Source: Pleurotus ostreatus/Saccharomyces cerevisiae fusant (lineage: Eukaryota > Opisthokonta). From it: a stretch of 64,000 nucleotides of DNA. The notes beneath the pieces are model-generated. The model saw only the letters and a list, made by a program, of their open reading frames with translations. It ran no database searches and was not told the origin of the DNA. The DNA lies in the NCBI GenBank assembly GCA_024196135.1, contig JAMQCK010000001.1, forward strand, positions 310,001 to 374,000, given 5' to 3'. Numbering within the stretch: position 1 is the first letter of the stretch; each line of letters starts with the position of its first letter. The position numbers and the translations under genes are program-made. Shown here piece after piece: positions 52,815 to 64,000 of the stretch.

Positions 52815-55800
52815 ATGACGGTGCAAGCACCAACAACAAAGGAGCTGGAACAGTTCAGTCAGCTCAATGAGCTCATGGGCGGCGAACTCAACCAGAAGCG
52901 CGGGCTCGAGGTCTTGCGTCAGACAGGCGGCGACATCACCAAAGCTATCGACATCCTCTTCAGTGAGGCCCCCTCTGGCGGCGCGGAGGTCCAGCATGTG
53001 GAGACCGCGTCCTCAAGTACGCAGCCCTCGCGCGCGTTGGCGCCGCTGCCGGAGGACATGGGCCCGTTCGCCGAATCCCTCATCTCGAGCGAGACGGAAG
53101 AGGAGCAGATCAACCGCGCGCTGCAAATGTCGCTAGGGAACGACGTGGAGCCTGCAACTCAGCCCCAGTTCGGTCCTTCGAACAGGCAGCCGGACGCGAA
53201 CTGGTCAATGGTTCCGGCGGGCGCGGTGCGTGTGCCGCAGTTCATCACATAGGTGGCGTACTTACAGAGGCACAGAACACACCGGCGGCAACACAAAGTA
53301 ATGCAGACGCAAACGTCCAGCAAGCGATCGCGTCGAGCTATCAAGATGCGATGGCCGTCGATCAAGTGACGGAGGAGCTGAATCTAGAGGACCTTGTCAG
53401 GCAGCCCGAGGCGTGAGTAGGCGCTTCACCCGTTCTTCCCTCGTATACTCACTTGTATCAGTCCTGTATCTGTGCGCGTCGATCTCCCCGCGCTAGCATA
53501 TGCGTCAGCCGTGCGCCTTCCATCCTTCCAACCCACTCACTCCCAACCACCGTCCTCAGGTCATCCACGCACTCTTCTTCACACCACAAGTCCGGCAAAT
53601 CGTAGCCAACCTACGCCCCCCTGCCCACGTCGACAGACACTCGGCGGACGACAGTGGTTCGTGTCTCCATTCCTATCTTGCGCCTGTTCACTCCTCAATC
53701 TCTTGCGTTCCTCTACTTCACCTTTATCGTTGTAGCTGATCACAGCTTCTTCACGCAGAGAACGCACTCTGGAACTTTATCGAGCTTTTCTCCTACTTGG
53801 ACTACTCTTGCATCAACGTGCTCGGAGATGACAAGGCGATGCTCTCCCTCAACCCATTGTTCTTCGACTCAGTCGAATCACAACCGGGGGACCTCTGTAG
53901 AAGTGAGTCGCGCCTTCAACGATTCAACTCGGGGTCGTCATTCTCCTGAGATGTAGAAACCTAACCCTCACGCAGAACTTTACACTCAGATCGCGCAGAT
54001 GGTCGAGGAGGCCTACCTTGTGCAAAGTGGCGATGCGGAACCTGGCCTGTAAGTCATCACTATATGCTCGAGTTCCCATCCCCCAGTCGCCGCACTGATA
54101 TCCCCCTCTGTGCTCACTCACGGCCCACTCATGACATACCCTCCAGCCCCCACATCTTTTACTTCGATCACATGAAGGCACGCCTCGTCAATGGCGTGCC
54201 CCAACTACCCACGCCACCATACACGACGCGCGACGCCGTGGTGAACGTCAACACTGGCAGCTTTCTCAGCTCTGGGAACGACCTGCTTTCCCGGTTGACG
54301 GACGTGATGGGTCTGTACAGCGAGCCCCAGGGGCCGCAGCAGGAGCTAGAATTCAACGCGATTCTGGAGCCATCGCAGGTGCTGGCGTTCCAGCTGTCGC
54401 ATGGGAGCTCGTATGTGGGCGGCTACTACCAAGCCTCTGCGCACGCTACGCACGACGGCTTCCGCTTCCCGACCACCTTCTTTCTCGACCAATTCCTCAT
54501 GCAGAATGTCGAGACGGCGCTGCAGCTGCGTGATGCAAGGTTGGGGATGTTGGCGGATATCAGACAATGTCAGGGAAGGAGGGGTTTGCTAACGCGGTTC
54601 GAGGTGTGTAGGAGAGCTCCGGTCGACTGGATCGCAACCTTGAGTGCTTGCCATCCTCGACTAACGCTCACCTCCAGGAAAGCGATGTCCTGGGCAACCT
54701 GCGCGCAAACGCGTACTACTTCGAGCACGTTGCGAGCGCGAAAGATGCACCGGACCGGACCATCCCGCCCGACGGGATCGCGGAGCGCCTGAAGGGTATC
54801 GTGGCGAAGATTGAGCAGGAGGTGGCGGGTGAGTCGGAGTGACTGACCGGCGATGGCCGTGGTGTCGACGTTCTGAGGCTGACACCCTTTGCAGCCATTG
54901 ACAAGCACATCGTCGACGTGGAGGCCAAGCTCGCGCAACTGCATGATACGCCTGCGCTGCAGAATGTGAAGGTGAAGGAGACAAGCTGCACAGGCGTCTC
55001 TAAGATGTGTGTACTGACTATACGTGTAGTACGACTTGCGCGCGGTCATCATGTATACGGGCATACCGGGACGCAAGAGCGTGTATAGCTATGTGCAGGA
55101 CGGGCGGGAGCAGTGGTGGAAGATGGTCGAGGGGTCGGTGACCGAGGTGAGCATGAGCATGTCATAGTTTGAAATGGTAGCCTGATTACTACGTCCAGGT
55201 CGACGAAGCGACCGTACTCACCGACCCGACGGGCATGCACATTGGCGCTGGACCATGCATGCTGATCTACAGTCGCTCAGTCACGGACGAACAGCGATGG
55301 GACATGGACCATCCGCGGTATCATGAACACTTTATGGTTCGTGTTATGCTTCCGTCGACGCTAGATATGCATTGATTTTCATACCTTTCAGTCGAATGTC
55401 CTCCAATGCAACGCGCAGTACTTCGAGAAGCTGCCTGACGAGGTGAAGGCGCGGATAGAGACAACGTGGGGCTCTGCAGACGCGTTCATACGAAGAGGCA
55501 TGCCTTCACAAGCCGTGCCCCACCCAATGTCTCCGACTGCCCGCTCAGCCTCACCGTCGACAGCGATGAGCGTGGATCTTACTCGCGACACACCGCCCCG
55601 TGGCCCGCGACCCGAGAAGCCTGGCCACGTCGCCAGCCCTTCGCATGCGGCAAGCCCATCCTCGCACCGTAATTCGTTGCGCAAGACCAGCTCGGCGTCG
55701 CGGGATACGATCATGCGCGATCCGCCGCTGCAGCACCGGGATGCGAGTGTGCGGGATGTACCGCCGCACCAGGCGCGGGAGCCGCGGGACCTGCCGCCAC

Positions 55801-55922
55801 ATCAGGCTCTCCCTCGGGAGGGCTCTATGAGCCGGGTGGAAGGGCCTCACGGGCCCAGGGAGGCGTCGATGGGCGAGAGCAGCCCATCGTTGAGCCGGGA
55901 TGCGTCCATGTCGAACCCATGA
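52815..55922 (+). CDS. USP25/28-like protein, predicted inactive deubiquitinase
   Basis: Twelve exons: 52815-53225, 53270-53412, 53462-53510, 53560-53656, 53759-53902, 53976-54048, 54147-54603, 54678-54828, 54895-54971, 55030-55146, 55199-55336, 55392-55922; 795 residues. Order of modules matches USP25/28: a UBA-like helix bundle at ~6-52 (GLEVLRQTGGDITKAIDILF), a UIM at ~93-106 (EEEQINRALQMSL), then a USP fold. Where active members have GNTCWFSAVIQSLF, this protein has LAYASAVIHALF, with Ala197 at the Cys position. The His box, normally GHY, reads K550-S551-V552 in YTGIPGRKSVYSYVQD, and the following acidic/Asn site is also unmatched. It may bind ubiquitin without cleaving it. The exon 2 acceptor (CAGAG) is the least certain splice. 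The C-terminus is disordered with HQAREPRDLPPHQA repeats. Confidence 0.78.
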
Positions 55923-56363
55923 TCTAGCGGTGAGGATAGAGCGAGACTGAAGGCCCCCTCGTGTACTTTTACCTGCATATTTATTGCCACGTACTGCTGC
56001 TTGTTGCCGCCTCGACGGACATGGGCGCTCTTGTGCACCTTGGCTGGAGCCTGCAGGTGACTCTGGAACGGAAATTGAATGATGTCGTTGGAGGCGGACG
56101 AAGCACGTGGGCTGCATTGCATGTCAGGGGTGCCTTGTGCTTTTGATCATGACGGCAGTCTCGAGTTTCGCCAATTACTTCAAGTCTCCTCCGCCTTGCA
56201 CTCCACGCCCAGCTTGTCCTCGACGTCGCGGCCTGTGTCCTTCGATGAGCAGGGCTGCGTGTACACCGCAAACTTGAGAGAGAGAAAGAGCAGTGCAAGA
56301 CGCTTCTGGAGACGTACAGCACGCCAGGTTCGCTACGCCGGACGAGTGCTCTAGCGCGCAAAC
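55923..56363. other. Intergenic region
   Basis: Between two plus-strand genes. No TATA box evident before the LDB17 start; no coding sequence or RNA gene recognised. Confidence 0.4.
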
Positions 56364-58625
56364 ATGTCTGTTCCAACGATCGCCATGGAGGACGACCTCG
56401 GGATCGTCTATGTGGTCGAGAATGCGCAACAGTTCTGGTCGGGTGAGTGACCGTCGTCTTGGGATGTATAGCAACATGCGCCGGCTGTTCAGCGTACTTC
56501 CCTCCCTCCCCGTGCATGGCATAACCGCTCGCGTATTCTCCTGTCTAATCTTGCAAGCACATACTCATTCTTCTCTCTACAGAACTGCAAGACGTTCTGC
56601 ACTTCCCTAAAGACATCATACCAACACTATCCCAGCTTGATCTAGCGCTCAAGCGGTCATTGGCGCTATGCGCCGCATACCACGGTGCGTCCTCACCCCC
56701 TCCATCCATCTTCTATATCTCATATTCTCTCAGAACAGTACCTGCAGACACCCATGCAGATTGAACATGCCTGCGATCTCATCCTAGATTCCGAGCTCTT
56801 CACCTTCCACTCCGAGCGCATGTGCGATATCCTCATGAGCGACATCCAGTCCACCACCGACCCCCACATGCAGCTCATCTTCTACTACCTCCTCCTTCAC
56901 TACGGTCGTCGCACCCGCCATGCTACGGGCACGCGTGCCGAGTTCTTTCGCAATCAGAAGAAGTGGCAACCGGTCATCCCTCTGCTCATGGACCATATCC
57001 AAGTCGACATAGAGGAGGACGCGTTCGATATCGACGAAGATGCCGACTACGATCAGAGCTCGGCTTCTGGCAGTAGCGCTGTCGGCGGGGTCCCTGTACC
57101 TATTGAGGCAAAGCTGCGCAGCCTTAGCATCAAGCTGCTATACGAGGTGTGCCGAGTACAGCGACTTAGCCTTGCAGATCTACGTGCGTCACTGCCTTCT
57201 TCGACCGCTGCTATCTCTGATCTTCCATACAGGGATCTTCCCGAGCGCCTTCATCGACTTCTTGTTCGATCTTGTTGAGCAGACACGAGACATGCAGAAT
57301 GATGCCTTCAATTATTCGATTATCAAGCTTATCGTGCGTTGTGTGCCTTTCATCGCGTCGTTCATTCTGACCTCTAGTAGGTCGCCTTGAATGAGCAATT
57401 CATGGTTGCGTCGTTGCAGGCATCCCACAGCCCAAGCCCAGCTGGATCCCCTGCACCTGACCAAGAGCACCATCGGAAATCCAATCACCGGCTGTCGAAC
57501 GATCCAGAGGGCAAGAATCAGAATCGAGTCCTAAGTGTTCTTATGCGAAGGTTAGGAACAAGCAAGACGTTCGGCGAGAACGTGATCTTCATGTTGAACC
57601 GATCCAGTGAGTTTACTTCCTTTACCTAAGTGACTGAAGCTCACGTCTACCGTAGAGCGGACACCGGAGGACCTGACAACACAATTACTACTTCTTAAGA
57701 TCCTATACCTCCTCTTCACCACCAAGGGAACAGAGGACTTCTTCTATACCAACGATCTGTTTGTTCTCGTAGATGTCTTCCTGCGAGAACTTGGTGACCT
57801 CATGGACGTCGACGAGACGGACGCGACGCACGGCAGTGTCCTGGAATCTGTGAGACGCCTTGCGGTTTTCTACGTGCAATCACTAATTTATCAACCTTCT
57901 AGCTACGACACACGTATCTTCGGGTGCTCCACCCGCTCCTCACGAAGACAGAGCTGCGGGAGGTGCCCTACAAGCGCGCGCAGCTCGCCTATCTCCTTGA
58001 ATCGATCGTCAACTCAGATGGGCGTGGCGCGACGAAGGAGGTCGGGCCGACGACGCGGCGGCTGGCCGAGCGTTGCCTCGGCGGGGAGTGGGCGACGGGT
58101 CTGCGCACGCAGCGCAAGAAGGCGGCCTCAGATTTCGGCGCGCATGTGGCGGTGTCGCCGACAACTGAGCTGACGCGCCCGACGCCGCCGCGGTTAACGA
58201 GCAAGAGCGTGGAGAACCTGTCGTCGACGATGGCGGGGATCAATATTGCGCCTCCGCCTCCTTTGCCGACAACATCATCAGCGTTCCTCTTGTCGAGCGC
58301 GTCGTCGCAAAGCGTACCAGTGCGATCCGACCGCTCGCATCCGCATCGATACCAGCAGGTGCCACATAGCTCTATCTCGATACCGTCTGGCTCGGAGGCG
58401 ATCGAGAGGGCAACGCTCTCGCCGATGTCGATATCGTCGGCGAGCTCGGTGGCAGACAGCGATGCTTCGACATCCACCGTGGAGAGACCGCATCGACGCG
58501 CGGCGCCGGCGCCGCCGAAGAAGAGGAGGAAGCCGCCAGCGATCCCAGCGAATGCGGGACTGGAGAGGACAAGCAGTGGCGCGTATGTGCAGCCAATCAA
58601 GCCGACCTTGAAGTCAGCGCACTGA
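56364..58625 (+). CDS. LDB17: LDB17/SPIN90-type regulator of Arp2/3
   Basis: Yeast Ldb17, fission yeast Dip1 and human SPIN90 act at endocytic actin patches; Dip1/SPIN90 activate Arp2/3 without a preformed filament. Seven exons: 56364-56442, 56583-56684, 56734-57183, 57233-57333, 57381-57606, 57656-57849, 57903-58625; 624 residues. The SPIN90/Ldb17 leucine-rich domain covers about 80-440: [78 protein letters not shown]. After ~470 the tail is Ser/Pro-rich with PPPPLP and [17 protein letters not shown], good candidates for SH3-binding sites, as in Ldb17. The divergent start exon and 140-nt first intron are supported by frame only. Confidence 0.9.
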
Positions 58626-61600
58626 GGATTGGGTGCGCTGTCTCTAGACTTTACGCTCTGACGTTCTGTACGTACATACCTTCGGTGCTTCTGCTTACCT
58701 TACGCTTGACACTCCCTGTCATCTCCCGCACCCTGTCCCCTCACACGCCTCGTCGCCTTACCGGCCTCACCTCCCACACCTTGTCAGCCTCCACACCCAC
58801 ACCCACGCATGCATATGGGCCCTGCTTCTTGCCCTATTCACCTCTTATTTCCACTCCTATTACCGTTCCGCAATTCAGTCTTTTTGTTCCGCTTCTCACG
58901 TCCTCGGCTTCCTCTCCCAGCTTTCTTTCCTTCGTTTTCTATTGCTCCCCTTGATCTTTCTATTGCTAACCCTGGCCTCCTTCCCGTCTCTCCACGCCCA
59001 CTCACCGCCTTACACCCACTCACTCACTGCCTTTGCTTTCGTCGTTCCTCCGTCCGTACGCGCGCATCTCATCTGACACCCATCTGCATTGTCGTGGATT
59101 CGTGGATTTGATACTCCAGCACCGTCAATGGCATCCGGATTCATAGATTGGATTCTGCAAGCGTCTTACAGGCTGCACTTCACATTCAACCCTAGACAGA
59201 ACGCTCCCCTCCGGACCGTTATGATGCCTTGGGCCTCGACGTTGAGTTTCCGCAGTCAGCTGGGGGGCACGCGTATGGTGAACTCGGACTGGGGCGCCCT
59301 CGAGGCGCGGTGCGCGACACTTCTGACGGTCTCAGTCACCTTCTACTGAGTCCTATCCTTCCCAAGGGTGTTCGTTGCCTCAGGAACGCGACACTGGCCA
59401 CCGTGAAGCCCGAAGCTGAAGACGGGAGAAGGCGACAGATCTCCTTCCAGATGGCCCATTGACAAGTACGCCCCATAGACAAGTACGCCCCATCGACAAG
59501 TATACAATCCATTGACAGGCCTGCGACCCATTGACGAGTGTGTGCCCCTCCCTGATCCCTTCCCAGTCAATGCAGTCGCCATACACGTTCTGAACTTCTG
59601 ATGCCCCTTCCCGCACAGGTCGGCAATCCCGCACGGGTCGGCTATCGCGCGAGTGCTCTCCTTGGGCCGCTCCGACGATCTCGAAGCTCTCGCGCACCCC
59701 GCCACTCCGAGAACACTGAGCGCGCGATGGCGTCGGTTTGTTTGTCCCGCCGCAGACTCTGTACCGCTGCAGTTGACAGCGAACGAGCGCTTTCTCGCGA
59801 TCTGACATGGTCCCGGCTTGCATTGAGCAAGGCGTCGCAGACAAAAATCTGCAGTACGAGCTCACTACCGGATACTGCTCCTCGCGTGCGCCGTGTGTGC
59901 TCAACGTCCTGCTTCTTCCCGCCGGCGGGAGCACCACACTAGAAGCGCGTGGCATCGGGAAAGCGGGACGTACCGCCGGCATGTTGTGATAGACCCTTCA
60001 GGTTTTCGTGCTTCTTTGACTTGACCTGTCCTGATGTTGATGATCCCTCTGCCTAGTTGATGTCCTCGGGCCCCCAACGGACCTCCGTCCTGCTGACTCA
60101 CACCATCTTGACCAGCATGTTGATGACCACTCTTCCACCCACTCACCCTCCAACCTGATGCCCTTAAAGCCTATGTACGACGGACGCATGCCAGAGGAGT
60201 GAACCTGAGTGAAGTCCCATTCCTCTGGAAGTCGACGCTCGAGCAGGGCCAAGCCGCGCTCTGATCGCACGTCCGAAGCGTCGCGCTACCTTGTGCGGTC
60301 AGTCGTCGTCATCTACACGTCCAGTTCTTTGCAGGGTATCCATGGGCTTCTGAATCGAGCTGTGCTGAGCCTGTCGAGGCCCTGTGTGCATCCCTCGAGC
60401 CCTTCAAATGCGCGACCTTCTTCTGACGTGCGGGCTTTAAGTCCCTGGCGCATGTCCTTCGAACCCTTCTGGCGTGCGTCCGTCGAGCGTTGGGGTTGCC
60501 TTTTGAGGTATAATGCGCACACGAGCGTGGGAACGCGAAGTCTTGCCGCCCACGCGAGTGTCACGTGTAGTAATTGAGGGCGCGCCCACAACTCGTCTCG
60601 AACGAGCATCGAGACAATCTGCCCGTAGATGAGACGCTCTTCGCATGAAAGAGAGAAATTCGTGATCGCCTGTGCCCACGGAAGGTGTCGTTAAGGCAAG
60701 GAACTGCGTCGTTGCATGAGGGGACATGTTGGGACATCTCTTGCGGTCGGCTAGGTCCTGATGAGCACACCGGGAAGCATGATAGCCGAGGAGAGAGGGC
60801 GACGACGACGCCTGAGTAACGTATGTGCATACATGCTGTGGCGATCTGGACTGGGTCCCTTCGTCTCCGCTTGTTGAAGCCCTTACGTCCCGCCCCGACC
60901 ATCAACAGCCGACCACCGGTTACCACGTTTGCCGTCTCATTCATCGCGCTTTCCGCCTCAGAGGACCCTGGACCTTCCTCTCGTCATCCTCACTCATCGA
61001 TCCTCCGTCTTGGCGAGGGCGTGCCTTGCGCGCTTGGATTTCACCGTTTTATTTTGCGCTGCTGGGAACGATTCGGAATTACGGCCACAGCGCTTGAGAG
61101 CGCCTTTCTATTCGGAATTGGAGCGCCCATTGTTTTCCGCATTCGGAAGGGGGGCAGATAGATGGGCTATCAAAGTTTATGGCCGCGTTCCTTGGTGCGT
61201 CACTTTCCCTCGCTCGATTGAAATTTGGTGGCCTGCGCTAGAGTATGATTGGAGGACTCGCTGATTAGCGTTCGCTTTCGGCCTTTGCGTCCGACGAGGA
61301 TGACGCAGACAGCTGGACGACGTTGGCCACCAATCAACTGAAGATGACCATCACACAATCGCGGTGCGCGCGGCGAGCGAAGAGATAGAGATACGATGCC
61401 TTGGGGAGGAAAGGCAAGGTGCCGTCCCCAAGCCGCGCAGCTCCACAGATCAAGCGCACCAGGACGGAGGCAAGCAGGGCGCGGGAGCAGAAAGCAGGGG
61501 TTTGGGCAAGCGATGTGTCGAGACCAGGCGCGCACGCAACGCCATCGCTGCTATCCCGATTCGGGGGCGGGGGTGTTGCGGGGGTGCCCAAGTCGAAGGC

Positions 61601-62737
61601 TCAGCGGGGGGCGCGGTATCGTCGACCTTGTGGTGGTCGGAGGTCATTCACCGCCGCGCAGTCCGCTGTGTAGTGGACAATGTGCTCGAGGGCCGTCAGT
61701 ACGCGCGAGTTGCGAAGGAGGCAAAGGAATCAGAAGTGCATGATTGGCGAGTAGGCTGGCGAGTTGGGGGCGTCCAAAGCACAGGATGTGCACCTTTGGT
61801 GGTTTCGAGGGGGAGGGGACTCCCTGAGCACGACTAGACCGCGGTCTGCTCCATCATACGGGCTCGAGGGTGGCGGAGGCAATATTCGACGTACGCATCT
61901 CCAGGAGATTTACCTAACGCGTCGAGGGAGGAAGCAGATGTGAAGGTCGTGATGCAGACGAAGACAGATGCAGAGGGCGTGGCCGGCGCGTGGAGTGATG
62001 CAATGAAGAGGTGACAGCTCTCGAGTAAGCGGTTTCTATGCAGCAGACAGAGACTACAAATGTTTGTTACCCAGAGATTGGTTCGGCCAGGGTGTACTTC
62101 AGCTAAACTGGGATCGACGCTGCGCAGGTGTCGGTGAGAAAGCAAGCTGTGAGCGCGGTTGGCGGTGGCCGCTGCACTTGGGGCTGACTCTGCGTCCGAG
62201 ATGGTCGTCGTCAAGTCCCGTACAGCCGCGATGAGCGCGTGGGAGGCAAGGGTACGGAAGGGGCAAGTCGACACACACAATGCGCGTCCGCTGATCGGCG
62301 GCCGGTCCGGAGTCAACTCGGACTTGTCAAGGGAGACTCGGCATGTGTCGGTAACGAGCGCAACTTGCTCCCGCTACCGGCCTGCTGAGGTCATGAGAAC
62401 AGCTGCTGGGTATTCCTGAGCTTGCGCTGCCGTGCGCGATTTGGGCGATAGGAACTCTCCTCGACGTCGACGACCCCCAGCAGCCGCCAGCGACGAGCAC
62501 GATTTTCTGGTAAGTCGCCAACCCGCATGGTCGCCACCCGCGTTGCGCGCCACATGGATGATGAGATAGCGCTGATCAAAACAGCAAATCAGGGGCGAAG
62601 CGCGCATCGGAATTATCCATTTTCGGCCAGGTATGTTAGGCGCCTTATAGCACGCCTCGATTATTAAATTCGCAAATGCGCTCCTGACGGCTCGCACATC
62701 TTGATGTGCACTCTTCTCCTTCTTCTCCCCAACCACC
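58626..62737. other. Long intergenic region, 4.1 kb
   Basis: The largest gap in the window. From 58680 to 59080 it is strongly pyrimidine-rich, probably LDB17 3' UTR. A 17-bp tandem repeat lies at 59454-59541. Open frames up to 160 codons (for example minus strand 61834-62316) have no domain, splice context or codon pattern like the neighbours. The right-hand kilobase probably contains the promoter of the zinc-cluster regulator, with a TTATAG near 62645. Confidence 0.45.
59454..59541 (+). repeat. 17-bp tandem repeat, five degenerate units
   Basis: Units share the core CCCATNGACAAGTAC: 59454-59469, 59470-59486 and 59487-59503 are close copies, and 59504-59522 and 59523-59541 are looser. Intergenic, no overlap with a predicted exon. 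Confidence 0.8.
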
Positions 62738-64000
62738 ATGGCCTCCTCATACACGCCACTAGACCAGCAGTCGTTCCCGGACCAGTATTACCCGACCAGG
62801 ACCTTTGTCAAGAGGGAGGAGGACGCTGACCCAGCCACCCACCTCCGTCTCAGCTCCCCGAACCAAGATCCCTCCTCGTTAGATGCCCAGCAGCCCGCCT
62901 CTGCCCATCCATTCGGCTTCCCCCTTTCACAATCCTCATCCCGCTCCACCGCACATTCATCGCCCGCCATCCAGGCCATGCCCCCCAGTCTCATCCGCCA
63001 CAGCTCCGGCACGCAGTCGCAAGAAGACTCTCCCTCGTCGTCCTTCATGTCTACGCCCTGGACGAACGTCATCCCCTCCCCCGTCCTTGGCGACTCCTCC
63101 AACGCCGCCTCCAATCAGCACCGTGGCTCGCACAGTCCGGGCGAGGAGGACGACGATGTTACCCCCCTGGTCACCCTGCGCCCCGACAGCTCATTGGAGG
63201 CCCCGGGCATGTCGGCTTCACACGAAAAGATGGTGCGGAGACGGAGCAGCAAAGGTGCGTGGCACACCGCCTGTCCATTATACTTCTTCTGACATCCCGT
63301 GGACAGCCTGCGATCAGTGTCGCAAGTCGAAGTGCAAGTGCGAGCGGTCAGCGCAGGGGGACGACTGCAAGAACTGCGTGATGCTGGGCGTCCGTGAGTG
63401 GGCTGTCAGCGTCCATCATCGATTGATCTTGACTCGCGCTATCAGCGTGCACGTTCCTTGGTCCCTCGCGCAAGCGCGGCCCTCCCAAAGGCTACATCGA
63501 CGCCATTGAAGCGCGCTTGCACCAAGTCGAGGCGCTTATTGGCATCATGTTATATTCAGCAGAAGTACGGATGGACCGCGAACACGGCGTCGTCGATCGC
63601 GAGCCCTCGGAGCACAGAGACGAGCGCGCCGCCGGCATTCTGAGAGACATGGCGCAGGTATAATACTCTGGCTCCGCTTCACCTTCTGAATTGACGCGCA
63701 GACAGGACCCCCTCGCGCGCGAGATCCTTTGCAGAGTGGACAACTCTGCTTACGGCGTACAGGGCCGTAATAGGCAGCAGGCAGGCCCCAAATTCCGCCA
63801 ACAGGAAGACGAAGGAGCTTCGGAGTTATCTTCGGCCTTGTCTTCCATGCAGTACGTCCCCCATTTGGCCTGCATACTACGCCCTTGCATTCTCATACGT
63901 GTACGGTGCAGCCCGTCGAACGAATGGCAAGACCGCGTAACTCTCATGATGCGCAAGACGCGCCGAGACGCCTCTGGCTCGTCCGCGCGGCAGGGAGCAC
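62738..64000 (+). CDS. Zn2Cys6 transcription factor, 3' end beyond window
   Basis: Exons visible: 62738-63254, 63307-63393, 63446-63657, 63706-63851, 63912-64000 (continuing). Residues 1-172 are a Ser/Pro/Gln-rich disordered leader with an acidic EEDDD patch. The fungal binuclear zinc cluster follows: C174, C177, C184, C193, C196, C203 in a C-x2-C-x6-C-x8-C-x2-C-x6-C pattern. Then comes a basic linker (GPSRKRGPPKGY) and a heptad-like dimerisation segment (YIDAIEARLHQVEALIGIML), typical of Gal4-class DNA-binding regions. Two introns flank or split the cluster: one just before C174, the other between G200-V201 and the last Cys. The Fungal_trans domain, if present, lies outside the window. Target genes unknown. 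Confidence 0.87.

Noticed and set aside
61555..61620. G-rich runs suggesting a G-quadruplex
   Set aside because: Three G5 runs are close together, but the fourth run is separated by more than 20 nt, so a standard quadruplex is not well supported.
61834..62316. 160-codon minus-strand open frame in the 4.1-kb gap
   Set aside because: No domain, no membrane or signal pattern, no supporting splice context, and composition unlike neighbouring proteins.
1..64000. CRISPR arrays, insertion sequences, operons, ribosome binding sites and retroelement proteins
   Set aside because: Nothing with direct-repeat/spacer spacing, terminal inverted repeats, integrase, reverse transcriptase or transposase motifs was seen; the window is eukaryotic nuclear DNA.

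Overview
The window is a gene-dense stretch of a filamentous basidiomycete nuclear chromosome, most likely Agaricomycetes. The coding genes are eukaryotic and GC-rich. Almost all are cut by many short introns (about 47-60 nt) with GT..AG ends and CTAAC/CTGAC-type branch sites. Basidiomycete-typical families are present, including FunK1 kinases, F-box proteins and zinc-cluster regulators. I see no prokaryotic, organellar or viral segment, no intact transposon and no CRISPR array. Exon models were built by hand; in every complete model the summed exon length is a multiple of three and the frame stays open across all junctions.

Layout. 0.2-5.3 kb: a Fab1/PIKfyve-type phosphoinositide kinase lacking FYVE. 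7.7-8.0 kb: a 73-residue Cys-rich miniprotein. 8.4-10.1 kb: URC4-like uracil-catabolism protein, tail to tail with an SLC45/Suc1-type sugar transporter (10.3-13.0 kb, minus). 13.9-15.1 kb: DGK1-type CTP-dependent diacylglycerol kinase (minus), divergent from an F-box protein (16.1-18.8 kb). 19.4-22.6 kb: a disordered, coiled-coil protein of unknown function. 23.1-24.8 kb: a divergent pair of 40S ribosomal protein genes (eS17 and uS8) around a 342-bp promoter. 25.1 kb: tRNA-Phe(GAA). 25.6-27.8 kb: arginyl-tRNA synthetase, with an apparent mitochondrial presequence encoded upstream of its AUG. 27.9-30.5, 39.2-42.1 and 42.6-45.3 kb: three FunK1 kinases, one inverted copy and a direct tandem pair. 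Between them: a single-pass disordered membrane protein (31.2-33.9 kb), OPI10/Hikeshi (35.3-36.1 kb, minus) and the Paf1-complex subunit RTF1 (36.5-38.6 kb). 45.8-47.3 kb: a second F-box protein (minus). 48.3-52.2 kb: an Sds3/Dep1-type Rpd3-complex subunit. 52.8-55.9 kb: a USP25/28-like protein that appears to have lost its catalytic triad. 56.4-58.6 kb: LDB17/SPIN90-type Arp2/3 regulator. 62.7 kb to the edge: a Zn2Cys6 transcription factor, cut at its 3' end.

Most genes are unrelated housekeeping functions (translation, transcription, lipid signalling, endocytosis), so the window is not a pathway cluster. Functional coupling is visible only in the divergent ribosomal-protein pair and possibly in the OPI10/RTF1 divergent pair. 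The lineage-specific part is the FunK1 trio, whose members each have a TATA-like element close to the start, unlike most neighbours.

The observations most worth following up are the catalytically dead USP25/28-like protein, the non-AUG mitochondrial extension of ArgRS, the FYVE-less Fab1 with an eroded chaperonin domain, and the FunK1 cluster.
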